Positions 17,670-26,405 of a stretch of 64,000 nt of DNA are shown here, one piece after another (positions within the stretch are counted from its first letter, which is position 1; each line of letters begins with the position of its first letter). The stretch comes from CAWEHU01 sp963808965. Its GTDB lineage: Bacteria > Pseudomonadota > Alphaproteobacteria > Acetobacterales > Acetobacteraceae. The translations under genes were made by a program, and so were the position numbers. The notes beneath the pieces are model-generated. The model was not told the origin of the DNA. It was given only the letters and a program-made list of their open reading frames with translations, and did not search any database. Location: contig CAWEHU010000014.1 in assembly GCA_963808965.1 (NCBI GenBank), positions 27,694 through 91,693 on the forward strand. The letters run 5' to 3'.

Positions 17670-17747
17670 GGGGCGAGCGCGGGCGGTCTCCCGGTAGAGT
17701 CTCAGTTTGAAATTCGGCTCTCGACTCAAAGCCGATACTCGCGGACG

Positions 17748-18230
17748 CTACAGCGGCTGGAACATCACAAGCGCATCGACGTAGCCGCGCTGAGGATGAT
17801 CGAAGGCGAGTGGAAGCCGACCGACAACCTTGAAGCCCAAGGACTCCCAGAGCCGCACTGCTCGTTCGTTGGTGCTGACGACGAAATTGAACTGCATGGC
17901 GCGGTAGCCCCGCTGTCTCGCGTGGCTGAGCGAGTGCAGGCACATCCGGCGCGCTAACCCTCGGCCGGTTGCTTGGGCATCGGTCATGTAGCCACAGTTA
18001 CAAACGTGCTTTCCGCCACCCCGTTGATTTGGTCGCATGTTGTATGTGCCGAGGATCGCCCCCTCGTCCTCGGCGACGAATGTCTCCTTCTCCGGTCCGA
18101 TCCAATACGCCAGCGCCTCCTCTTCGCTCATGTCGCGATCGAGAGTGTAGGTCTCACCGGCACGGATCACTGGTTCTAGAATGGCCCAGATGGCGGGCCG
18201 ATCTTGCGGAACGGCAGGACGTATTAGCAT
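17748..18230 (-). CDS. GNAT family N-acetyltransferase
   Basis: 160 aa from the ATG at 18230. It begins MLIRPAVPQDRPAIWAILEPVIRAGETYTLDRDMSEEEALAYW, close to the phosphinothricin-type GNATs. The acetyl-CoA loop is in YMTDAQATGRGLARRMCLHSL (Q/RxxGxG/A form), and NFVVSTNERAVRLWESLGFKVVGRLP closes the fold. The substrate is unknown. An alternative reading from 18290 adds 20 residues that do not belong to the domain. Confidence 0.8.
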   Translation of the reverse strand: MLIRPAVPQDRPAIWAILEPVIRAGETYTLDRDMSEEEALAYWIGPEKETFVAEDEGAILGTYNMRPNQRGGGKHVCNCGYMTDAQATGRGLARRMCLHSLSHARQRGYRAMQFNFVVSTNERAVRLWESLGFKVVGRLPLAFDHPQRGYVDALVMFQPL

Positions 18231-18285
18231 GGCTCGCCACGTAGGCGCGCCGTCAGCCACGGCAAGGCTCGTCGATGCCTTCGCT

Positions 18286-18313
18286 TCCACCCATTGCGGA
18301 CATTCAGGCCATC
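18286..18313 (+). repeat. Half copy of a dispersed intergenic repeat (left of the EamA gene)
   Basis: The bases gcttccacccattgcggacattca resemble 19247-19270 (gctttccacccttcgcggacattca) in the same orientation. The two lie on either side of the EamA transporter gene. The string resembles a short repeat I know between genes of several alphaproteobacteria, with GCGGACATT at one end. This copy overlaps the start side of the acetyltransferase and the stop of the transporter. Confidence 0.45.
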
Positions 18314-19182
18314 ACGTCATCCCGTGCACGTTCCACTGCCGCTTTGGTCGTGACGGAGCAGCCCACACTTGCTGCAATCATCAGCGCAATGGCCAGCCAC
18401 TGAACTGAGGCTAGCCTTTCTCCCAACATGAAATATCCGACCAATGCGGCGATTGCGGGAGCGCTGCTCGTGACAACGCCGAACACCCGGCTGCTCAATC
18501 TTTCAAGAGCCTTCATTTCCAGTTGGTAGGGCAGTGCACTCGACAAGAGTGCCACGAGAAGGCCGAGCCCAAGAACGGGTCCAAGCACAAGATTCTTGCC
18601 AGCGACTGCCACGCCGAAGGGCAGGGTAACGAGACAGGCCGCGCTCATTCCAAGCGCCACGGCCGTCCTGCTTTCTACTTGAGACGCGCGCTTACCGAAG
18701 AGGATATAGAGGCCCCAGCAGCACGCAGCCCCAATGGCGAACCCAATGCCCCCAAAATCAAGGCGCGCCTCACCACCCGGCCAAGGCACGAGCAGCAGTA
18801 GACCGGCGACGGCGAGCGCAAGCCACAGGAAGTCTCTCATTGACCGGGATGTGAGCAGGACTACTGCCAGCGGCCCACAAATCTCGATTGCGACCGCTAT
18901 GCCAATGGGGATGCGCTGTATGGCCCAATAGATAAGAAGGTTCATGCCGCCGAGGGCCAGCCCATAAAGGAGCAGCCAAAAGCCTTGAAAGCGCGTCAGG
19001 GTTATCGTCCACGGCCTCGCAATCGCGAGAAGAATTAAGGCCGAAATACTCGTTCGAAGAGCGGCAACGCCCTCTGGCCCGACATGCGGAAAGAGACCCT
19101 TGCCGAGTGCCGCGCCGACATTGATCGAGATTTGAGCCGCTACGATTGCAAGGCTGGCGAGAGCAGCGGCTCGGTGAAGCAT
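18304..19182 (-). CDS. EamA/RhtA-like DMT-family exporter
   Basis: 292 aa with ten predicted membrane segments in two EamA halves. The early string AAQISINVGAALGKGLFPHVGPEGVAALR is characteristic of the RhtA threonine/homoserine exporter group. GFAIGAACCWGLYILFGKRAS opens the second half, and SSAPAIAALVGYFMLGERLASVQWLAIALMIAASVG is the classic EamA closing motif. Substrates could be amino acids or other small metabolites. The ATG at 19182 is preferred; the longer frame to 19272 is translated repeat sequence. Confidence 0.82.
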   Translation of the reverse strand: MLHRAAALASLAIVAAQISINVGAALGKGLFPHVGPEGVAALRTSISALILLAIARPWTITLTRFQGFWLLLYGLALGGMNLLIYWAIQRIPIGIAVAIEICGPLAVVLLTSRSMRDFLWLALAVAGLLLLVPWPGGEARLDFGGIGFAIGAACCWGLYILFGKRASQVESRTAVALGMSAACLVTLPFGVAVAGKNLVLGPVLGLGLLVALLSSALPYQLEMKALERLSSRVFGVVTSSAPAIAALVGYFMLGERLASVQWLAIALMIAASVGCSVTTKAAVERARDDVMA

Positions 19183-19241
19183 GGATGCAAATGGCGCGCT
19201 TTTGGTTCCCTCGCAACTGTAACTGCACCGCGAAACCGGGA

Positions 19242-19272
19242 TGTCCGCTTTCCACCCTTCGCGGACATTCAA
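19242..19272 (+). repeat. Palindromic intergenic repeat (right of the EamA gene)
   Basis: The stretch contains TGTCCGC, twelve bases, then GCGGACA: a perfect 7-bp inverted repeat. Its right half matches the repeat at 18286-18313. Short palindromes with this TCCGC/GCGGA stem are dispersed in many alphaproteobacterial genomes and give rise to spurious small ORFs with the peptide VRFPPxADI, which is also seen here. Confidence 0.5.
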
Positions 19273-19297
19273 ACTGAGACACTAGTGGTCTCCCGGC

Positions 19298-19495
19298 TCA
19301 CACAATTTCCGGTGCGAACCCCGCTCCCTGCACCGCCCGGGCGAGCGCGGCGGGATCGAGCCGGGTCTGAACGCTCACCCGCTTGGTCTCCAGGTTCGCG
19401 ACCAGGGAGGCCGACGGATCGGCAGCGCGAATCGCGCGCGTAATCGCCTGCACGCAGCCGTCGCAGCTCATATCGGGCACGAGAAGGTCGGGCAT
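19298..19495 (-). CDS. copZ: CopZ-like heavy-metal-associated (HMA) copper chaperone
   Basis: 65 aa, a free-standing HMA domain. The metal site is the CxxC of VPDMSCDGCVQAITRAI, and the beta-alpha-beta ending AVQGAGFAPEIV is typical. It would carry Cu(I) to the CopA ATPase encoded divergently, with about 105 bp between the starts. The ATG at 19495 is preceded by AGGAAG; an earlier GTG at 19531 adds twelve charged residues outside the fold. No clear CueR-type operator was recognised between the two genes. Confidence 0.82.
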   Translation of the reverse strand: MPDLLVPDMSCDGCVQAITRAIRAADPSASLVANLETKRVSVQTRLDPAALARAVQGAGFAPEIV

Positions 19496-19601
19496 CCGTG
19501 GCTTCCTGGTCAGCTCGCTGTCCTGCTTCACCTGACCTGTGCGCAGCGGTCAAGCCAGATCCTCGCTTGATCGCAGAACCCTGACGGGCCTCATACACAG
19601 G

Positions 19602-22184
19602 ATGGACCAGGTTCAAGCCGCAGCACTGCCTCAAGGTCTCGCACCGGCCGGGTCACCTCGCACGTCGGTCTCCATCGGAATCGGAGGGATGACCTGCGCC
19701 TCATGCGCCGGCCGGGTCGAGAGGGCGATCCGATCGGTTCCCGGCGTCGCCGAAGCTGCCGTCAATCTCGCGACCGAAAGCGCGCGTCTGGAGTTCCGGC
19801 CCGGCGAGGGCGGCCTCGGCCCTGTCGTCGCAGCGATCGAACGAGCCGGTTACGCGCCGGTCCTGCGGAGCGTCGATCTCGCGATCCACGGCATGACCTG
19901 CGCCTCCTGCGCAGGCCGGGTGGAAAAGGCGCTCATCCGCGTCCCAGGCGTGGTTTCGGCTGAGGTGAACCTCGCGCTGGAGCGGGCGCGGGTGGCCATC
20001 GCGGGCTCGGTATCCGAGGCGGACCTGCTGCAGGCGGTGGAGCGCGCCGGCTACCGGGCGGATTTGATCACCGACGAGAGCCAGCGCGAGCAGCCGCCGA
20101 AGCACGTCGAATCGCGGGCGGAGGCGCTGCGGGTAGCCGCGGCCGTGGCGCTGACCTTGCCGCTCGTCGCGCCCATGTTGGTCGCTCCCTTCGGCCTGCA
20201 CTGGATGCTGCCCGGCTGGCTCCAGCTCATCCTGGCGACGCCGGTGCAGTTCTGGCTCGGCGCGCGCTTCTACCGGGCCGGATGGAGGGCGGTGCGTGCC
20301 GGGACCGGCAACATGGACCTGCTGGTCGCGCTCGGAACCTCCGCCGCTTATGGCCTCAGTCTTTTCACCTTGCTGACCCATCCGGCCGAGGGACACCTCT
20401 ACTTCGAGGCCTCCGCCGTCGTGGTGACGCTCGTGCTGCTCGGGAGAACTCTCGAAGGCCGGACGAAGCGGCACATGGCCGACGCGATCCGGGCGCTCGC
20501 GGTGCTGCGGCCGGATACGGCGACGGTTCTGATCGAGGGGAAGCCCACAGAGTTGCCGGTCGAGCGCGTTCGGGTTGGCGACATGGTGCTGGTGCGGCCC
20601 GGGGAACGCATCCCGGTCGATGCGGTCGTGCGCGAAGGCACGAGCGACGTCGATCAGGCGCATCTCACGGGCGAGAGCCTGCCAGTGCCCAAGGAGCCGG
20701 GGGCGCGAGTCACGGCGGGCGCCATCAACGGCAATGGCCTGTTGCAAATCGAGACCGTCGCGGTCGGCGCGGAGACGGTCCTCGCCCGTATGATCCGCAT
20801 GGTCGAGGACGCGCAAGCGGCCAAGGCGCCGGTCCAGCGTCTCGTCGACCGGGTGAGCGCCGTGTTCGTGCCGGTGGTGCTCGGGATCGGCCTGCTCACC
20901 TTCATCGGTTGGCTGGTAGCCGGCGCTCCGGCGGAAACCGCGATCCTGAACGCCGTCTCCGTGCTGGTCATCGCCTGCCCGTGTGCGCTCGGTCTCGCGA
21001 CGCCCACCGCCATCCTGGCGGGAACCGGGGTAGCGGCGCGGCGCGGCATTCTCATCAAGGATGCCGAGGCCCTGGAACACGCGCGGGACGTCAGGACGGT
21101 CGTCTTCGACAAGACGGGCACGCTGACGGAAGGCAAGCCCGCGGTCGTCGCGATCGTCCCGGTGGCCGGCCGGGACGACGAATTGCTCTCGCTCGCCGCC
21201 GCCATTCAGGCCGGCAGCGAGCATCCGCTGGCCCGCGCGACCCTCGCCGAAGCCACGCGGCGCGGCCTCGCATGGACGGCTGCGAGCGACGTTCGTGCCT
21301 CGCCCGGTCGTGGCGTCCAGGCGTCCGTCGCCGGCCGGAGCGTCATTCTCGGCAACGCGCGGCTGCTCGCCGAAAACGGCATCGGCCACGGCGCGATCGC
21401 CGCCCGAGCGGCGGAATTGCAGGAACAGGGCCGCACGGTGGCCTGGCTCGCGGAGACCGCGCCCGCGCCGCGGCTGATCGGCCTGCTTGCGTTCGGAGAC
21501 GCGGTGAAGCCCGGCGCGGCCGAGGCGGTCGCCCGGCTCGAACGTTCAGGCATTCGTTCCGTGCTGCTCACAGGCGACAATCGAGGCAGCGCGGAAGCCG
21601 CCGCACGAGCGGTCGGCATCACCTCTGTCCTGGCCGAGATCCTGCCCACCGACAAGGCGGCCACCGTTCTCCGATTGCGCGAGACCGGCGGTGCGGTCGC
21701 GATGGTGGGCGACGGTATCAACGACGCTCCCGCACTGGCCGCCGCCGATATCGGCATGGCGATGGCGACCGGGACCGACGTGGCCATGCACGTCGCGGGC
21801 ATCACGCTGATGCGCGGCGATCCCGCGCTCGTGCCGGATGCGATCGAGATCGCCCGCCGGACCTCCGCCAAAATCCGGCAGGGCCTGTTCTGGGCCTTCG
21901 CCTATAACGTGGTGGGCATCCCGCTCGCGGCGCTCGGCTTCCTGAGCCCCGTCGTGGCCGGGGCGGCGATGGCCTTCTCTTCCCTGAGCGTGGTGCTGAA
22001 CGCTCTCTGGCTGCGGCGGTGGCATCGGCGGCCCTTGCCGGAGCATGGCCGAGCGCCTTCAATGCCCGAAAGTCAGCGGGGAAAGCACGATGGGTCGGCT
22101 CGCGGGCAAGATTGCTTGGATCACGGGAGCGGGGAGCGGGATCGGGGAAGCGGCCGCGCACGCGCTGGCATCGGAGGGGGCTGA
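19602..22184 (+). CDS. copA: Copper-exporting P1B-type ATPase
   Basis: 860 aa. It exports Cu(I) across the inner membrane. It has two N-terminal HMA domains, each with GMTCASCAGRV (Cys pairs near residues 30 and 98). The CPC metal site of membrane segment 6 is in IACPCALGLATPTA (near 460), the phosphorylated Asp in VFDKTGTLTEGKP (near 503), and the hinge in VGDGINDAPALA (near 703). The actuator TGES and the final MAFSSLSVVLNALWLRR are also present. The last 35 residues run 95 bp into the next gene and look unnatural, so the real stop may have been lost to a frameshift near 22050. Confidence 0.92.
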   Translation: MDQVQAAALPQGLAPAGSPRTSVSIGIGGMTCASCAGRVERAIRSVPGVAEAAVNLATESARLEFRPGEGGLGPVVAAIERAGYAPVLRSVDLAIHGMTCASCAGRVEKALIRVPGVVSAEVNLALERARVAIAGSVSEADLLQAVERAGYRADLITDESQREQPPKHVESRAEALRVAAAVALTLPLVAPMLVAPFGLHWMLPGWLQLILATPVQFWLGARFYRAGWRAVRAGTGNMDLLVALGTSAAYGLSLFTLLTHPAEGHLYFEASAVVVTLVLLGRTLEGRTKRHMADAIRALAVLRPDTATVLIEGKPTELPVERVRVGDMVLVRPGERIPVDAVVREGTSDVDQAHLTGESLPVPKEPGARVTAGAINGNGLLQIETVAVGAETVLARMIRMVEDAQAAKAPVQRLVDRVSAVFVPVVLGIGLLTFIGWLVAGAPAETAILNAVSVLVIACPCALGLATPTAILAGTGVAARRGILIKDAEALEHARDVRTVVFDKTGTLTEGKPAVVAIVPVAGRDDELLSLAAAIQAGSEHPLARATLAEATRRGLAWTAASDVRASPGRGVQASVAGRSVILGNARLLAENGIGHGAIAARAAELQEQGRTVAWLAETAPAPRLIGLLAFGDAVKPGAAEAVARLERSGIRSVLLTGDNRGSAEAAARAVGITSVLAEILPTDKAATVLRLRETGGAVAMVGDGINDAPALAAADIGMAMATGTDVAMHVAGITLMRGDPALVPDAIEIARRTSAKIRQGLFWAFAYNVVGIPLAALGFLSPVVAGAAMAFSSLSVVLNALWLRRWHRRPLPEHGRAPSMPESQRGKHDGSARGQDCLDHGSGERDRGSGRARAGIGGG

Positions 22185-22851
22185 GCTCGTTCTGACCGGC
22201 AGGCGCGAGGCGCCCCTCCAGTCGGTCGCAAGCCGTATCGCGGAACAGGGCGGCAAGGCGCATGTGCAGCCCGCCGATCTGATGCAGCCTCAAGCGGTCG
22301 AGGCGATCGGCGCGTTTCTTCGCGAAAAGCTCGGCCGGCTGGATATTCTCGTGAACAACGCGGGGCTCAACGTCAGCGAGCGGAGCTGGGCGCAGCTCAC
22401 GCCCGCGACAGCGGAACACGTGCTCGACGGCAATCTCGCGAGCGCCTTCTATTGCGTCATCGTCGCGCTTCCGATGATGCGAGCGCAGCAGGATGGCGTA
22501 CTGATCCACACGGCCTCGATCGCCGGCCGATTGGTCAGTCCTCTTACCGGTCCCGCCTACACGGCCGCCAAGCACGGCGTGGTGGCGCTCAGTCACAGCA
22601 TCAACATGGAGGAATGCGTCAACGGCATCCGCTCCTGCGTGATCTGCCCTGGCGAGGTCGCGACTCCCATCCTGGAGAAGCGGCCCAATCCGGTGAGCGC
22701 GGAGGAGCGGGCGCGCATGGTGCAGCCGGAGGACTGCGGCGACCTGATCCGCTACGTCGCCTGCCTCCCGAAACACGTCTGCCTCAACGAGGTGCTGATC
22801 ACGCCGACTTGGAACCGCGGCTACGTTGCTTCCCTGCGGCGCAAGCTCTGA
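22090..22851 (+). CDS. Short-chain dehydrogenase/reductase
   Basis: 253 aa, classical SDR. The cofactor loop is ITGAGSGIGEAAAHALA, followed by the structural LVNNAG and the catalytic Ser and Tyr-x3-Lys in HTASIAGRLVSPLTGPAYTAAKHGV. The Arg in LVLTGRREAPLQS suggests a preference for NADPH. The substrate is unknown. It overlaps the nominal copA 3' end and precedes a 2-hydroxyacid dehydrogenase by 11 bp. The SDR/dehydrogenase pair may form one degradation step, but the substrate is not deducible. Confidence 0.85.
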   Translation: MGRLAGKIAWITGAGSGIGEAAAHALASEGAELVLTGRREAPLQSVASRIAEQGGKAHVQPADLMQPQAVEAIGAFLREKLGRLDILVNNAGLNVSERSWAQLTPATAEHVLDGNLASAFYCVIVALPMMRAQQDGVLIHTASIAGRLVSPLTGPAYTAAKHGVVALSHSINMEECVNGIRSCVICPGEVATPILEKRPNPVSAEERARMVQPEDCGDLIRYVACLPKHVCLNEVLITPTWNRGYVASLRRKL

Positions 22852-22862
22852 AGGGGCTGGAG

Positions 22863-23843
22863 ATGCCGGCGAACCGACGAAAGATTCTGGTCCCGAACAC
22901 GCTCGATCAAGCGGGCCTCGCCATCCTGAAGGCCCGGGAGGATGTCGAGTTGGTCAGCTTCCAGCCAGGCCTGCCCGGACCGGAGCTTCACGCGCTCTTG
23001 CGAGACGCGGCGGCCATCGCGCTCTCCTTCACGAGTTTCGGTCCGGCCGAAGTGGCCGCCGCACCCGTCCTACAGGTCGTCGCCCGCAACGGAGTCGGCT
23101 ACGATGCGGTCGATGTTCCGGCGCTGACGGCGCGCGGCATCCCGCTCATGATCGCGGGAACCGCGAACTCCACCAGCGTCGCGGAGCACGCACTCTTCTT
23201 CATGCTCGCGTTGGCCAAGCGAGGGGCGGAGATGGATGCGCGGGTGCGCCGGGGACTCTGGCATCACCGTCAGAGCGGCTTGCCGATGGAAGTGTGCGGG
23301 AAGACGGTGCTGATCGTAGGCTTCGGCCGGATCGGCACGCGCACCGCCCCGCGTTGCCGGGCGCTCGGCATGAAGGTGCTCGTCAACGATCCGTATGTTT
23401 CGGCGGACGCGATCCGCCAAGCCGGATTCGAGCCGGCGCCCGACCTGGACGCAGCCCTGCCGCGGGCCGACTTCGTCAGCATTCATTGCCCGAAAACCGC
23501 CGAGACGACCGGGATGTTCGGCGGGGAGCAACTGCGGCGCATGAAACCCGGCGCCTACCTCGTCAACACGGCCCGGGGCGGCATCGTGGACGAAGCCGCG
23601 TTGCACGAGGCGCTGACCTCGGGACATCTAGCCGGCGCGGGATTGGACGTGTTCGACGCCGAACCCCCGCTCACCTCCAACCCGCTATTCGCACTGGAGA
23701 CCGTCATTTTGGCGCCGCATGTCGCTGGGGTGACGACGGAATCGTACGCCGCGATGGCGGTGGCCGTGGCCCGGAACATGCTGAGCGTGCTGGACGGCAC
23801 GCCCGAACGGGAGAACGTCGTCAACCCGGAGGTTCTGCGCTGA
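22863..23843 (+). CDS. D-2-hydroxyacid dehydrogenase (phosphoglycerate dehydrogenase-like)
   Basis: 326 aa. The NAD-binding domain carries VLIVGFGRIGTRTAPRCRALGM with an acidic residue further on (VNDPYV). The catalytic Arg is in NTARGGIVDE, the Glu in FDAEPP, and the His in APHVAGVTTES. The N-terminal substrate domain VVARNGVGYDAVDVPALTARGI is standard. There is no C-terminal ACT domain, so serine-pathway SerA is less likely than a general 2-hydroxyacid enzyme. The ATG follows a GGGGCTGGAG site. Its 3' end overlaps the convergent DedA gene by 23 bases. Confidence 0.87.
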   Translation: MPANRRKILVPNTLDQAGLAILKAREDVELVSFQPGLPGPELHALLRDAAAIALSFTSFGPAEVAAAPVLQVVARNGVGYDAVDVPALTARGIPLMIAGTANSTSVAEHALFFMLALAKRGAEMDARVRRGLWHHRQSGLPMEVCGKTVLIVGFGRIGTRTAPRCRALGMKVLVNDPYVSADAIRQAGFEPAPDLDAALPRADFVSIHCPKTAETTGMFGGEQLRRMKPGAYLVNTARGGIVDEAALHEALTSGHLAGAGLDVFDAEPPLTSNPLFALETVILAPHVAGVTTESYAAMAVAVARNMLSVLDGTPERENVVNPEVLR

Positions 23844-24465
23844 ATGCGCGCTCGGCCTGCGCGGCGAGCCTGCGCTCCTGACGATGCGCGAACACGATCC
23901 CGATCCCGACCGCCACCACGGCGATGACGCCGACGCCGATCGCGACCGGCCCGGCCAGCCGCTCCGCTTCCTTGCCGAGGAAATACGCGCCGAAGCCATA
24001 GAGCCCAGCCCATAGAATCGCGCCGGCAGCGTTCGCAAGCATGAAGCGGCGCCACTCCATTTGTGTCACCCCGGCCAGCAGCGCGGCGAGATTGCGCAGG
24101 AAGGCGACGAAGCGGCCGAGCAGCACGACCTTCCCGCCATGCCGCTCGAACAGGTAACGACCGATCTTCAGCCGCTCCTCGGTCAATCCGACATAGTGGC
24201 CATAACGGCGCAACACCCGGAAGCCGAAGCTCCGCCCGATCGCGTAGCCGATCCCGCTGCCAAGTATCGCCCCAACCGCCGTGACCGCCACGACCGCGGC
24301 GATGTTCATCCCGTGCGTAGACCCGGCATAGAGCGCGGCGGCGATCACGAGGCTTTCCCCCGGCAACGGCAGGCCTATCGCTTCCAGGCAAACGAGCAAC
24401 CCGACCAGGCCGTAACCGTAGTCGTGCAAGAGCCTGGTCAGTTCAGCTCCGTGGAAAAAAGACAC
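23821..24465 (-). CDS. DedA family membrane protein
   Basis: 214 aa, inner membrane. DedA hallmarks are LLVCLEAIGLPLPGESLVIAA (the ExxxxPxPGE motif), GAILGSGIGYAIGRSFG, and HGGKVVLLGRFVAFLRNLAALLAG, where the conserved Arg and the helix break lie. DedA proteins are undecaprenyl-phosphate or phospholipid flippases and support proton-motive force. The protein ends in a basic tail after a last membrane helix. It is monocistronic. Confidence 0.88.
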   Translation of the reverse strand: MSFFHGAELTRLLHDYGYGLVGLLVCLEAIGLPLPGESLVIAAALYAGSTHGMNIAAVVAVTAVGAILGSGIGYAIGRSFGFRVLRRYGHYVGLTEERLKIGRYLFERHGGKVVLLGRFVAFLRNLAALLAGVTQMEWRRFMLANAAGAILWAGLYGFGAYFLGKEAERLAGPVAIGVGVIAVVAVGIGIVFAHRQERRLAAQAERAFSAEPPG

Positions 24466-24552
24466 CTAAACCTTCCCTGGTTCGTTCGGTGGGTGCATAA
24501 CGCACCGGATCAGAAATCGTCACTTCGAGCCTGTTCTCCGGGGAGCTTTCGG

Positions 24553-25128
24553 ATGTCGCAACCAGATCATGTCTCCAAGCTCGGCGTTCCCGATCCGGCG
24601 AGCCTCGACGACGATCTTCAGGCGATCTGGCGGAAATGTGTAGACAAGCTCGGTTTCGTCCCGAACGTCTACAACGCGTACAGTTTGCGCCAGCAGCGCC
24701 TGCGCAACTTCATGGCGATGTCGAACGAGATCATGCTGTCCGACTCCGGCCTGAGCAAGCTGGAGCGGGAGATGGTCGCCGTCGTGGTCTCGAGCGCCAA
24801 TCGCTGCTACTACTGCCTGGTCGCACATGGCGCCGCGGTGCGGATGCTTTCGGGCGACCCGGAACTCGGTGAGATGATGGTCATGAACTACCGTGTCGCG
24901 AAGCTCGACCCGCGGCAGCGGGCGATGCTCGATTACGCTTGGAAGCTGACCGTGACGCCGTATCTGATCGAGGATTCGGACCGCGTCGCATTACGGAACG
25001 TCGGCTTGAGCGAGCAGGACATCTTCGACCTGTCCGAGACCGTGGGCTTCTTCAACATGTCGAATCGCATGGCGTCCGCCACCGACATGATGCCGAACGC
25101 GGAATATCACCGGGCCGCGCGTTCATAG
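24553..25128 (+). CDS. AhpD-like / carboxymuconolactone-decarboxylase fold peroxidase-related protein
   Basis: 191 aa. The conserved CxxC redox motif with a downstream His is seen in SSANRCYYCLVAHGAAVRML, the AhpD-type site. The N-terminal DLQAIWRKCVDKLGFVPNVYNAYSLRQQRL is typical of the uncharacterized peroxidase-related subfamily. A role in peroxide defence is inferred from the fold. The start at 24553 is preferred because the region upstream is divergent to DedA and its translation is not protein-like. Confidence 0.82.
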   Translation: MSQPDHVSKLGVPDPASLDDDLQAIWRKCVDKLGFVPNVYNAYSLRQQRLRNFMAMSNEIMLSDSGLSKLEREMVAVVVSSANRCYYCLVAHGAAVRMLSGDPELGEMMVMNYRVAKLDPRQRAMLDYAWKLTVTPYLIEDSDRVALRNVGLSEQDIFDLSETVGFFNMSNRMASATDMMPNAEYHRAARS

Positions 25129-25194
25129 TGATGCAAAGCCAGACACTTGGCGGCCTTTCCCTTCGCGTCACGCTTAGCAACTCCGGAGCGTTCG

Positions 25195-25542
25195 ATGGCG
25201 GTCAAGCGAATTGTGACCAACATTGCCGCCCAGGATGTCGAGAGCGCCAAGGGCTTCTACGCCGGCGTCCTGGGCTTGCGCCTCGTCATGGATCTCGGTT
25301 GATTTGACATTCGCGGCCGAAGCCAGCACCGCGCCACAAATCAGCATCGCCAAGGAGGGCGGGTCAGGCACGCCGGTCCAGACCTGTCGATCGAGGTGGA
25401 TAATCTCGAAGAGGTCCATGGGCGTGTCCTCGCGGCCGGCTTGCGGATTGAGTACGGACCAAAGACCGAGGCTTGGGGCGTAAGGCGGTTCTATGTCCGT
25501 GACCCGTTTGGACGTTTACTCAACATCCTTGTGCATGAATGA
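25195..25542 (+). pseudogene. VOC/glyoxalase family protein with two frame breaks
   Basis: The start reads MAVKRIVTNIAAQDVESAKG then FYAGVLGLRLVMDLG, a clean VOC N-terminus. A stop then appears at 25302. One frame over continues FAAEASTAPQISIAKEGGSG. A second shift near 25380 returns to DLSIEVDNLEEVHGRVLAAG and ends RDPFGRLLNILVHE, the normal VOC ending with its late metal-side motif. The restored length of about 115 aa is normal for the family. Two breaks in 350 bp make a true pseudogene more likely here than for genes with one. Confidence 0.65.
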
Positions 25543-25614
25543 CGGCTCGGCGGGGCAGCTTGGCGAAAGGCGCACCCCGGGCCATGATCGGCCGGGCAAA
25601 GAGGGAGCAGTCCA

Positions 25615-26401
25615 ATGACGCAAAAATCCGCGCCGGAACCGGCGGCCGGCCCGAGAGTCGGGCTTTTCGTCACGTGCCTCGTCGACATGATCCGACCGCG
25701 CGTCGGCTTCGCCGCCCTGCATCTGCTGCGTGAGGCGGGCTGCCGGGTCGAGGTGCCGCGAAGCCAGACCTGCTGCGGGCAGCCGGCGTTCAACAGCGGG
25801 GACACCGGACACACGCGCGGTATCGCGAAGCGAGTCATCCAGGCTTTCGAGCAGTACGACTATGTCGTGGCGCCGTCCGGCTCCTGTGCTGGCACGATCC
25901 GTACGCACTACCCGGAGCTGTTCGCCTTCGACGCGCATTGGGCGGCGCGCTCCGAAGCCCTCGCGGAGCGGACTCACGAGCTGCTGAGCTTCCTCGTCGA
26001 TATACGGGGTTATGCGCCGAAGGACGTGGCACTCGCCGCGCAGCGCGACCTATCACGACACCTGCTCCGGCCTGCGAGAAATGGGGGTGAAGGCGCAACC
26101 GCGGCGGCTGCTCGCGTCTGTGAAGGGGCTATCGATGCGGCCGCTGGATGACGAGGAGACCTGCTGCGGCTTCGGCGGGACGTTCTGCGTCAAATACCCG
26201 GCGATCTCCAACGCGATCGTGGACGAGAAGGCGCGAGCCGTCGAGGCGACGGGGGCGGATCTGCTGCTCGGCGGCGATCTCGGCTGCCTGATGAACATGG
26301 CCGGCAAGCTGCATCGGCGCGGCGCGCGCGTTCGCGCCTTCCACACCGCTGAGATCGTGGCGGGCATGGGCGACGGCCCGGCCATCGGCGAGCAGGCCTG
26401 A
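25615..26401 (+). CDS. lutA: L-lactate dehydrogenase complex protein LutA, frameshifted
   Basis: About 262 aa after correction. LutA is the cysteine-rich (CCG) iron-sulfur subunit of the LutABC lactate oxidase. The first CCG domain reads VGLFVTCLVDMIRP and QTCCGQPAFNSGDTG, then VVAPSGSCAGTIRTHYPEL. Near 26040 one base is out; the other frame gives ATYHDTCSGLREMGV, then EETCCGFGGTFCVKYP, and ends at 26401. lutB starts 5 bp later. The two halves together have normal length, so this is one gene. lutB and lutC are intact, which leaves either a broken enzyme or a sequencing error. Confidence 0.82.
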
Positions 26402-26405
26402 GACG

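Noticed and set aside
19701..21389. 562-codon open frame on the - strand
   Set aside because: Antisense to copA, with Arg/Gln/Asp-rich sequence and no motif.
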